Virus record (IMG/VR): IMGVR_UViG_3300042938_002357
Location: 1 to 49,078 of that record
Length of the DNA: 49,078 bases
Source of the DNA: a virus
Strand: one strand, 5' to 3'
Shown here: one piece after another, positions 23,618 through 32,700 of the stretch
How positions within the stretch are numbered: the stretch's first letter is position 1
Layout of the letters: each line of letters begins with the position of its first letter
Notes under the pieces: model-generated
The model's database searches: none
Seen by the model: only the letters and a program-made list of their open reading frames with translations
What the model was told of the DNA's origin: nothing
Position numbers and translations under genes: made by a program

Positions 23618-23618
23618 T

Positions 23619-25457
23619 ATGCCTAAAAAAATTATAGCTCCTGTCGATATTACCAATCAAGAAATGATTGTTGATGGTGATTTTTTTAAAGGAAATGAAA
23701 ATCTTTTAAGAGGAAATGCCACATTAAAATGGACAAAAGAGATGGAGGAGGACTTGAAGCTTTGCAGAAAAAGTATTTTGCATTTTGCTGAAAGTCATTT
23801 TTATATTGTTACTCTAGATGAAGGAAAAAGAAAAATAGAATTATATAAATTTCAAAAAAAATTATTAAAATCATTTAAGGCGAATAGGTTTAATATAGTT
23901 TGTGCAAGTAGACAAGTAGGAAAAAGTACTTGTATAACAATGTATGCACTTTGGTTGGTTTGTTTTTTTGATGATAAAAGAATAACAATCGTAGCAAATA
24001 AGGCTGACACAGCAGAGGAAATATTTGGACGAATAAGAATGGCATTTGAAGAACTTCCATTATATTTAAAACCATCGGTTAAATCTTGGAGAAAAAATGG
24101 TTTTAATTTATCTAATGGATCGGCAATACAAGTTAGCACAACGTCATCAGCTGGTCCACGTGGTTCTACAAGCAATCTTTTATTAATAGACGAAATGGCA
24201 CACTGCCCAAATGAAGTTATGAAAGAACTTTGGAAGTCTGCTATTCCTATTATTTCGTCTTCTAAAAATTCACAAATAATAGTTATTAGTACCCCTAACG
24301 GTACGGATAATAAATTTTACGATCTATATAAAGAAGCACAAAAACCAAAAAGTGAATGGAATTTAGAAATGGTTCATTGGCAGGACGTTCCTAATAGAGA
24401 CGAAGCTTGGAAAATATCTACAATAGAACAACTTGGATCAGAAGCTGATTTTGAACAAGAATTCGGTAATCAGTTTTTTACAAAAGGAAAAACGATTGTA
24501 GATCCAAAGCTACTAGAAGACTTGAAATTAAAATGCAAAGAACCTGTTTTGGTTTTAGATGAGGGTTCTTATAAAATTTTTGATTTTCCAAAAGAGAATG
24601 ATTTTTTTGTAGTAGGTGTGGATGTTGGAGAAGGAATTGGTAGATCAAATACTGTTGTTCAAATATTGAATGTATCTGATTTAACATCTATAAAACAAGC
24701 AGCAATTTATGTTAATAATCAAATAAGTCCATACCATTTCGGAACAAGATTGATGGGTATACTCGATGATTGGGGTAGACCACCCATTTTAATTGAAAAT
24801 AATAATAGCGGTCAACAAGTATTAGATGTTTTAGGAAAAATTCATAATTATGAAAATATAGTTTCATATTATAGTGAAGGAATGAGTAAACAGTATAAAA
24901 ACGAAAATAGGTTAGGTATTCATAACCACACAAACACAAAATATAGAGGCACTTCTAATTTTAGATATTGGGTTAATTCTTTAAATGCAATATCTTTTTA
25001 TGACTTAGACACATTACTCGAAATAAATAATTTTATTCAGCATCCTAATTATACATACAGTAAAAGAACGAATGATGATTTTGATGATAGAGTATTTGCA
25101 TTAATTTGGGCTATGTTTATTTTAGAACCATCAGTTGTTGAGAAGTATTTTTATGTTAATAATTTAGATGAACAAGGAAGACCATTATTAATCAAACCGT
25201 TCGTAAATAATTCAGATTTATTAAAGAAAAGTTCTCTTTTTTCTGGTAAAGGAAGTGTTTATAGAAAGACAGAGAATAATCATAGACCTATGAATTATAT
25301 AGGAATGGATGAAGATGAGGCAATAGATCCTAATGAGTCATTGGATCTTGTATTTTGGCTTAATAATTTGTGGGAAAGGGATTCAAGTATAAATAATACA
25401 GGAGAAACTAAAAATAAGGATTCTGAAGAATCACAAAATCCTATATTCCTTTTTTAA
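23619..25457 (+). CDS. 17: Terminase large subunit, gp17-like
   Basis: 612 residues. ATPase domain: Walker A SRQVGKST (97-104), Walker B LLLIDE (187-192), coupling motif STPNGT (224-229). RNase H-like nuclease domain: FVVGVDVGEG with D335 and LIENN with E393, then a late acidic DDFDDRV segment. It cuts concatemeric DNA and pumps it into the prohead. Location is unusual: between gp53 and a tube-like gene in the tail block, whereas T4 places it before gp18. A small terminase (gp16) is not seen here. Confidence 0.97.
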   Translation: MPKKIIAPVDITNQEMIVDGDFFKGNENLLRGNATLKWTKEMEEDLKLCRKSILHFAESHFYIVTLDEGKRKIELYKFQKKLLKSFKANRFNIVCASRQVGKSTCITMYALWLVCFFDDKRITIVANKADTAEEIFGRIRMAFEELPLYLKPSVKSWRKNGFNLSNGSAIQVSTTSSAGPRGSTSNLLLIDEMAHCPNEVMKELWKSAIPIISSSKNSQIIVISTPNGTDNKFYDLYKEAQKPKSEWNLEMVHWQDVPNRDEAWKISTIEQLGSEADFEQEFGNQFFTKGKTIVDPKLLEDLKLKCKEPVLVLDEGSYKIFDFPKENDFFVVGVDVGEGIGRSNTVVQILNVSDLTSIKQAAIYVNNQISPYHFGTRLMGILDDWGRPPILIENNNSGQQVLDVLGKIHNYENIVSYYSEGMSKQYKNENRLGIHNHTNTKYRGTSNFRYWVNSLNAISFYDLDTLLEINNFIQHPNYTYSKRTNDDFDDRVFALIWAMFILEPSVVEKYFYVNNLDEQGRPLLIKPFVNNSDLLKKSSLFSGKGSVYRKTENNHRPMNYIGMDEDEAIDPNESLDLVFWLNNLWERDSSINNTGETKNKDSEESQNPIFLF

Positions 25458-25459
25458 TA

Positions 25460-26080
25460 ATGAATCAATCTATTTTAAATAAATCAAGAAACGATAAATT
25501 TGCTCTTTTGTTTGGATTACCTATTGGCATAAAACAAAAGATTGACCCTGTTTTAATGAGCGATTTTAATGATAGTAAGGTTGAATTAAGTATATTTGGA
25601 TTATCTGTCCCTGATATAACAATTCCACCTATATCACTAGGATTTAGTGGTCAAACATACAAAACAAGTTCGTTTTCAAGACCAGATTTTAATCCATTAG
25701 AAGTAAAATTTTTCATAGATAATGGATATCATAATTATTATATTTTATGGAAATGGTTAAATGAATTTAATGACTCAAAATATTCAACAAGTGATATAGT
25801 TACTACACAAGAAATACCACATATTGGTGATTCCGATATGGAAAAGCCATTTTCAGACTATGTAACTAATTTAAATTTAATTATAATGGATGAATATAAC
25901 AATAAATTAATGAAAATAATTTATGAAGATGCATTTATAACAAATTTAGGAGGAATAAGTTATTCACATCAAGATGGGGCAGAAATAATTGGTACAGTGT
26001 CTTTTGCATATAATCAACTTCATGTTGAAATGCAACATAATGTAAATGATTGTAAAGTAAATTGTCATGACAAAATATGA
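25460..26080 (+). CDS. Third tail-tube-fold baseplate protein
   Basis: 206 residues. Pattern: VPDITIPPISLGFSGQTYKTSSFSRPDFNPLEVKFFIDNGYHNYYILWKWLN, then YVTNLNLIIMDEYNNKLMKIIYEDAFITNLGGISY and GTVSFAYNQLHVE. This is the tube-protein arrangement seen in baseplate initiator-like proteins of T4-like phages. It follows terminase with a 2-nt gap and overlaps the hub gene by 14 bp. Most likely it forms a ring between hub and tube; the T4 counterpart is not certain. Confidence 0.65.
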   Translation: MNQSILNKSRNDKFALLFGLPIGIKQKIDPVLMSDFNDSKVELSIFGLSVPDITIPPISLGFSGQTYKTSSFSRPDFNPLEVKFFIDNGYHNYYILWKWLNEFNDSKYSTSDIVTTQEIPHIGDSDMEKPFSDYVTNLNLIIMDEYNNKLMKIIYEDAFITNLGGISYSHQDGAEIIGTVSFAYNQLHVEMQHNVNDCKVNCHDKI

Positions 26081-27653
26081 TAAAATTAATGGTGAATTGG
26101 TTACTTTAAGAAACCAATTATACCAAATAAGAATAACAATGTATAATAACATGGATAAGCCTGTTTATATACCATATAAAGTTGTTATGGGACTAACGAT
26201 AGAAGAAACCATTATTAATTGGTGGACCAAAGGATGGATTATTCTTCAAAATGATTTTGAAGTTTTGGAAAAAGGAGCTAATTCCGATCTTTTCACAGCA
26301 TCAAAAGATAGTTCTGAACCAGAAAAATATGTTTATAAATTTAGACATGATGGTAGAAATAAAATAAACATAAGAATATCTACAATATCTGATGATATTG
26401 TAGATGAAAAACTTTGGACAATGGATTATGATTTCATCATATATGATGTTGAAGACATGGAATCAATAAATTCTTTTAAAAAGGCAAAAAAACTTTATTT
26501 TATTGATGAAAGATATCAAATTTTTTCTGAAAGAAATATTCCTTGGTCAACATCTACACATGGAGATGCAGCAAAATCAGGAACTCCTGTGTGGTCATTA
26601 CCAGATAGTCAAAGAAAAATGGATCCTTGTGATGCAATAAAATCAATAATAAACACAGCATCGTGTAATTCGTTTGTAACTTCTATAACACAAGGCGAAA
26701 TAAAGGTCGGTTATGATTATGAGCAAGGATCTATAGACAAACCAGATATTCCTTTAAATAATATAAATAATGAATTGTGGAATAAAGGATATATCTCTCC
26801 TGATTATAACGTTTTTTACACATCTCCATCTAATTCAACAGTGATTGATGACTTGGATTTTATGTTAAACCATGCTGTTGGTGACAAAAAAGATCCTGTT
26901 TTTTTAAGGCTTGGTAGATATGATAAAAAATGGGAATTGTTATCATTAAAAGATTATTTTTTTGAAGCCAAGCAACTGGAACAATTACTATTAGATGATG
27001 GAATAGTACCAACATCAAAAGCATACGTAGGAAGAGCATCGTTGCAAAAAGATAATAAAAAAATAATAAACTTTACTTCTCCTAGAGCTTCTTTAATAAA
27101 AAACTATAAATTTTCGCAAATGGCTCCAGTTGATGACCTTAGATTTACAAACAGACCAATACATATGTTTGATTTTTCTACAGGAACATACAATATTCAT
27201 GCTAAAGATAATAAAATTGAAAGTTTTTATGAAAATTTTAAAGAAATATGTACTTCTGGTGGTCTTTATTCGTTTTCTTCTACGAGAGGAGATGGTCAGG
27301 TTTGGATGAATATAAATAAAACCAAAAAAGAAGGAATTTCTATAGAAAATTCATTTTTAACCCAAGGTCCAACTATATTAAATTCTGTTAGGATGGCTAA
27401 AGATATGTTGTTTTTAAATCAAAGTTTATATTTTCAGAATGAAGGTTTAACTATCCGAACACCGGGTAATTTTATATTCGTAGACAAAATTGATGCGAGT
27501 GATAAAAATTTATTTAATGATAAATTTTTAGGTCAATGGTTTATAACAAAAGTAATTCATTATTTTGATCAAAATATGTATGTTACAGATGTTTATTCTA
27601 ATAAATTTGATTCATCACACAAACATTGGGATGTTATTGATAAAAAGTATTAA
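26067..27653 (+). CDS. Baseplate hub protein, gp27-like
   Basis: 528 residues. Tail-hub landmarks: an N-terminal ITMYNNMDKPVYIPY and IINWWTKGWI; and a C-terminal NEGLTIRTPGNFIFVDKID followed by DKFLGQWFITKVIHYFDQNMYVTDVY, the closing barrel of hub proteins that carry the spike. T4 gp27 (391 residues) binds gp5, which here is encoded 2.1 kb downstream. It overlaps the preceding tube-like gene by 14 bp. Confidence 0.72.
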   Translation: MTKYDKINGELVTLRNQLYQIRITMYNNMDKPVYIPYKVVMGLTIEETIINWWTKGWIILQNDFEVLEKGANSDLFTASKDSSEPEKYVYKFRHDGRNKINIRISTISDDIVDEKLWTMDYDFIIYDVEDMESINSFKKAKKLYFIDERYQIFSERNIPWSTSTHGDAAKSGTPVWSLPDSQRKMDPCDAIKSIINTASCNSFVTSITQGEIKVGYDYEQGSIDKPDIPLNNINNELWNKGYISPDYNVFYTSPSNSTVIDDLDFMLNHAVGDKKDPVFLRLGRYDKKWELLSLKDYFFEAKQLEQLLLDDGIVPTSKAYVGRASLQKDNKKIINFTSPRASLIKNYKFSQMAPVDDLRFTNRPIHMFDFSTGTYNIHAKDNKIESFYENFKEICTSGGLYSFSSTRGDGQVWMNINKTKKEGISIENSFLTQGPTILNSVRMAKDMLFLNQSLYFQNEGLTIRTPGNFIFVDKIDASDKNLFNDKFLGQWFITKVIHYFDQNMYVTDVYSNKFDSSHKHWDVIDKKY

Positions 27654-27664
27654 GTATTATTAAT

Positions 27665-27979
27665 ATGAATTCTGATTTTTTAAAAAAAAGACTAGAAGAA
27701 ACAAGACAAAGACAACTTCAATCATCAAATAAACATCTTTCTATGCCATCCATTGGTCAAATGGCAAGGGGTATAGGAAGAAGTGTTATTAATAATGCTG
27801 TTAGTGTTGCACAAGGAAATGATCTTAGACTAACACCTGAAGAAGCAAATAGAAGATTATCTATTTGTAAGGGATGTCAGTTTTTTGAGTCTTTATCACA
27901 AAGATGTTCAAGGTGTGGATGTTTTCTTTCTATGAAGACTTATTTAAAAGCTGAAAAATGTCCTGTTGGTAAGTGGTAA
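27665..27979 (+). CDS. Baseplate-associated zinc-ribbon protein
   Basis: 104 residues. Six cysteines: C68-x2-C71, C81-x2-C84-x-C86 and C99, ending CPVGKW. The pattern RLSICKGCQFFE...RCSRCGCFL...KCPVGKW is a recurring small zinc domain in T4-like phages. Position between the gp27-like hub and the next structural gene suggests a hub-tip role, possibly equivalent to T4 gp28, but the match is contextual. Confidence 0.7.
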   Translation: MNSDFLKKRLEETRQRQLQSSNKHLSMPSIGQMARGIGRSVINNAVSVAQGNDLRLTPEEANRRLSICKGCQFFESLSQRCSRCGCFLSMKTYLKAEKCPVGKW

Positions 27980-27992
27980 AATCATTTTTATT

Positions 27993-28000
27993 AATAAATA
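27993..28000 (+). promoter_or_regulatory. Late promoter box AATAAATA 5 nt before the ATG at 28006
   Basis: Seven of eight match. The 5-nt spacing also argues for the ATG at 28006 over the upstream in-frame GTG at 27973, which overlaps the previous gene. Confidence 0.6.
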
Positions 28001-28005
28001 GTAAT

Positions 28006-29739
28006 ATGGCAGTAGAAGAAACACTAAGAGAACGAATAGCACGAATAAATGGGAAAGAACCTGTTCCATTTCCAAAAGGTTACACATCTCCAGCAAATGC
28101 TAATGTTTCTGGTGAAAATTATATTAACAATGCTATAGATAAACAAAATAATCAAAATTTTACGGTAAATCCCGCGATTAATCCTAACAGTGCTGTTGAT
28201 TTTTTTTATAACAATCAAGCTCCTGATCCTTCTAAAATGGATCTTACAGTAGAAGCATCAAAAACTAAATCAGGTCTTGGTTCTGCTGAAACAAATAAAA
28301 AGATACCTAAAAACTCTCTTTCTCCACAAAAGGTAGACGCAATAGCGAATAAAAAATCAGATGCTACAAAAGAAAAACAAATTGGTGGTAGTTCTAGTAA
28401 TGTTTCTATAAACATTGTTGATGTAGGAAAAGCAGCAAGACTAAACTTAGACGATCTTCTTGCTCTTTCAACATATGTCTCTGGTCCAACCAATTTAAAT
28501 TTACTAGCTGCATGGGTTTACCTTTTATATAACGGCTCAGGTGCTGTTAATAAAACAGTTAGTATGGAAAACAATCCAAATAAAAATGATCAACCTATTA
28601 CAATCTCTGGAAATATGTTGATGTATATGTGGACTAAAGGAAATTCTATTGTAAAGGGATATTTTCACAAAGGAATTACAAAAATTTTTAAAAAAACTCC
28701 AGCATTTAAAGATAAATTTTTTGAGGATATTGGTGAAGCTGGTACAACATTACTATCAAATAGTGAAAGATTACCAAGCAATCCTATGTCTGGATCATCA
28801 AAGCATACACCATCATTGGTTGAAAGAATGTTGAATAAAATTCATCCTAAATTTTCACAAGAATTGGAAAAATATGTAAATGTCTTAAAAGGGAAGGTGT
28901 ATTTGGCATTACCAGCAGGGTTTTTAGGATCAATTCAATATGCTATTAATTATATAAATGGAATTACAGTAGCTATTGCACAACAAATAAATCAAATTTA
29001 TCAAGGTGCATTAAAAGCAATAAGAGGATTTGTTGCAGCAATTGATTCTATTATGGGAATGATAATGCAAACTATCCTATCATTAGTAGATAAAATTATT
29101 CCTCTTGAAATAATTTGTTTAATTTTAGATGTTATATCTTTGTTTGCTGGTGATTTAACATTTATAACAAATTTCTTTTCTCATTCTGCAAAAATATCTG
29201 ATGTTTTAAAAGCATTTAATATAGGTGATCCTAGTATTGCAAATTTTTTGAGTGATCCTGTAAACTCATTAAAAGATTTTCTTCCTGATGATATTAAAAA
29301 TATAGTTAGCATAGCAGATAGCGTTGCAAATGACCCTATGGGGTATTTAGGAGACGTGTTAAGTGATTATGGTTATTCTTATATGGCGAGATACTTAGAA
29401 GGAGATATTATGGGTGGGGTTCTTGATCAATTTGGATCCCAAACACCTATTTTATATCCTATTTCTGGCATTATGAAAAAATATGGATTCTCTGGAAAAA
29501 TTCAATTAACAGATCCAAACGAACCTTCTCCAAATGTGGTTTTACCAGCATTTATCACAGAATTAAGAAAAGATGTTAAAAAGACATTTGATGGATTGGG
29601 AAGATCAACAGAAAAATTACAAAATACAATAGACCAGAAAGTTTATGATATAGGACAAGGTACTTCTGATACATTTGGTCTTGGAAATATAAGCGAAAGA
29701 TCAAATAGTATTATTGGAACAACAAACACATCAGGTTAA
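28006..29739 (+). CDS. Baseplate/tail structural protein, function unknown
   Basis: 577 residues from the ATG at 28006. Residues 1-145 are polar and low in complexity (Asn, Pro, Lys rich); the middle (about 290-400) contains long hydrophobic helices such as GFVAAIDSIMGMIMQTILSL and IICLILDVISLFAG; the end is polar. It lies between the hub genes and the spike gene (6-nt gap), so a hub-associated or ejected membrane-interacting protein is likely. I do not recognise a family. Confidence 0.6.
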   Translation: MAVEETLRERIARINGKEPVPFPKGYTSPANANVSGENYINNAIDKQNNQNFTVNPAINPNSAVDFFYNNQAPDPSKMDLTVEASKTKSGLGSAETNKKIPKNSLSPQKVDAIANKKSDATKEKQIGGSSSNVSINIVDVGKAARLNLDDLLALSTYVSGPTNLNLLAAWVYLLYNGSGAVNKTVSMENNPNKNDQPITISGNMLMYMWTKGNSIVKGYFHKGITKIFKKTPAFKDKFFEDIGEAGTTLLSNSERLPSNPMSGSSKHTPSLVERMLNKIHPKFSQELEKYVNVLKGKVYLALPAGFLGSIQYAINYINGITVAIAQQINQIYQGALKAIRGFVAAIDSIMGMIMQTILSLVDKIIPLEIICLILDVISLFAGDLTFITNFFSHSAKISDVLKAFNIGDPSIANFLSDPVNSLKDFLPDDIKNIVSIADSVANDPMGYLGDVLSDYGYSYMARYLEGDIMGGVLDQFGSQTPILYPISGIMKKYGFSGKIQLTDPNEPSPNVVLPAFITELRKDVKKTFDGLGRSTEKLQNTIDQKVYDIGQGTSDTFGLGNISERSNSIIGTTNTSG

Positions 29740-29745
29740 TTTATT

Positions 29746-32700
29746 ATGAGTTATGTAAAAGATCCAATTTATGGAAATCATTTAGGAATCGTAGTAAACG
29801 ATGCAAGTTTTGATCCTGAACAAAGAGGAAGAGTTCAGGTATGGATTCCTTATTTATCAAATACTTTACATTCTAATTGGAATGAAAAGATGGATGATAA
29901 AAAATTTAAACATATTCATGAATCAGGTGCATTGACTCCTGAATTAGTTGAAGAATTGAAAAATGTTTTACCTTGGGCTGAATGTGCTGGACCAATTATG
30001 GGCGGTGGAACATCTGCAACATATAATCCATCAACAGGGATAACAGATACAAATCCACACAGGACGTTTCAATATAATGATGTCGATTTTTCTGGTAAAT
30101 TGTCCGAAGACGAAATACAAAAACTTGCTGACAAGTCTGTTGGTTTGGATAATTTAAATTGGGCTAGTCCTAAAATATATAATGATGCAACAGGTGCTAA
30201 TAATGGTAGACCATTAAATCCAGATGTTAAAAAAAGATTATTAGCATTTGATACATTGGTTAGGGAAAGAACCAATAATAGAGTTACTCCAACATATACA
30301 AGTTCTACCGGAGGATCTCATTCCCCTAAAAGTCTACATTATTCTGGACAGGCTATAGATGTTAGGTTTCCTGAAAATGATGATGACATGAAAATAATGT
30401 TGGATACTGCTGCTGAGTTAGGTGGAAATGAATTAATTATTCATGGTCCATTGTCAACAAGCCCAAAAGGACATTTTCATATGGGATTTGGTAAAAAAAC
30501 TCCTTTTATAAATAATGAATGGGGTAACAGTAGATTTTCTTTTTTTAATGATTTTAGAAAAAATTTTTCTAGTGGAAACTACAACGGTAATCAAATTACA
30601 CAAACAGCTGCTGATACAGCAGAAGTTGCTGGAACAACGGTAAATGCAGCAAAAACGGCAAAAGAAGCAGACTTTACACCACAGGACATTTCTTCCTCGG
30701 CAGGAATTAGTCAAAATTTAGTAAATGCTATTAAAGTATGGGAAGCAGGACCAGATGGACGTTTTTTTAGACCTACTGCTAGACCAGATATTGGATTAAC
30801 AACAGTAGGTTATGGTACAGAAGCTCCTTTAGGAACTGTTGTAAATGAACAACAAGCTGAACAATTGTTGATAGAAGATTTAAAAAACAGATCCGAAATA
30901 GTTAACAATAAATTAAACGAAAGAGGTATCAATCTAACTCAATCTCAAAAAGAAGCATTGATATCATATACTTTCAATAGAGGACCAGGCGTTGAGGGTG
31001 TGGAAAAGAGTAAAGAGCGAGGTTTAGTTGAATTATTAAATAATTCAGGAAATACTTGGGATACTATTGGACCTAATATGGTGAAATATTGGGGTAAAGC
31101 TGAATCAGCTAAAGATGGATTAATAAATAGAAGAAATTGGGAATTAGAATACGCAAATACAAACGGTGCTAAAGGAGGAGCATTTAATTCTAATGGATCA
31201 GATTCTTCTGTTATGGTTAATCCAATACCAAATTTTAACCCATCAGTAATTCCTGCTGGTGTTGCTGGAGCGCAACCATCTGGATTTATTTCTACACCAA
31301 AAATAGGTGCAAAGGTTTTTGTTTTCTTTTTGGCTGGTGATATTCAAAAACCAATTTATTTTGCTGGTTTATTGGAAAAAGAATCATATCAAAAAGCTCA
31401 ATCTGTATCTAGTCCAGAAGTTCAAGTAACAAATGAAAATACACATAGAATAAATGAGGTACATGGTTCCATTAATTCAACAAACATGTTTGGAAACATT
31501 AATGGAGTTCCTGTGGAAGAACAACAGGTGTCACTTGGTAAACAAGGATCATTATATCAGTTAGGATCTTATGTTCATGAGATAGCTGCTGCTGGTAAAA
31601 CAACTACTTGTTACGGAGATAATCATAACCAATCTCTTGGTCATGAAATCAGAAATGTAAAAATGACCTATCAATTATCATCGGAAGATCTTAATTTTAG
31701 TGCAGGTTTTAATGGAACAGAAAAAGAAATAAATGAAAAATTAAAAGCACAAGAAGATATTCATAAGATTTCTAAAGAAATTCAAGAAGAAAAAATAAAA
31801 GATATTGAAAGTAATGCAAAAAACGGAGAAAAGGTTCCATGTCCACTATGTTCTACTTCACATGCAGTTGATAGAGCTAGTAGTTTTGCTAAAAAAGTAG
31901 CAACTTTTTTAAATAGAGTAATAAAACTTCCTTATTTTTCTTATGTAGTTGATGTTTTACAATTTTTAACAACAGTTTTAGTAGTTCCGTTTTGTTCCAT
32001 CGTACCCGGTAGTGCATTGGGTAAATGTGGAAATGAAGAATGTGAAAATGGGATGATTCCTTCTCCACAAAAACCAATAGAAGACGCAAATAAAAAAGCA
32101 GCAGAAAAATTAGTTTCAAAACAAAAAGAAATAGGTGAATTAGAAAAAAAATTAGGAAGTGGTGGATGTTATTCTGTTGCGGCATTGAAAGATGTTGTAA
32201 TTTCTGCTGGTGGTCCTATGAATGATGCAAAATGTTATGCTAAAACAACAAATCAATCCATCCCAATTAGTTTACAAACAAGGGATGGGAGTAAAGAGGC
32301 AATGAGACATGAATCTGCAAAAAATTTAAAAAATGTTCCATACGTTGCACCTGTTGAATATCCTGGTGGAAATATATTACTCAAGGGTGGTAATTCTGTA
32401 AAAATAATCGCAGGAGCACCCGGTATTGAATTGAATACAATAGGAAAAATATCATTAAATTGTGGTTCTATAGAAATTTTATCATCGGATGGGCAATTGT
32501 TGCTTGGATCAAAAAACCACACAACATTAAGTGGTAAGGTTGTAACAATATCAGCTAATGATAAAACAAAAGAAGGTGGTGTTAATATAGATGCCCCTAA
32601 AATGATATGTAAAGGATTTTCTGCAACCGGAGATATCGGTATAAAAGGAGGAGCTAGAATTGATGGTGAATTATCAATACCATACTTAAATACCGTTTCC

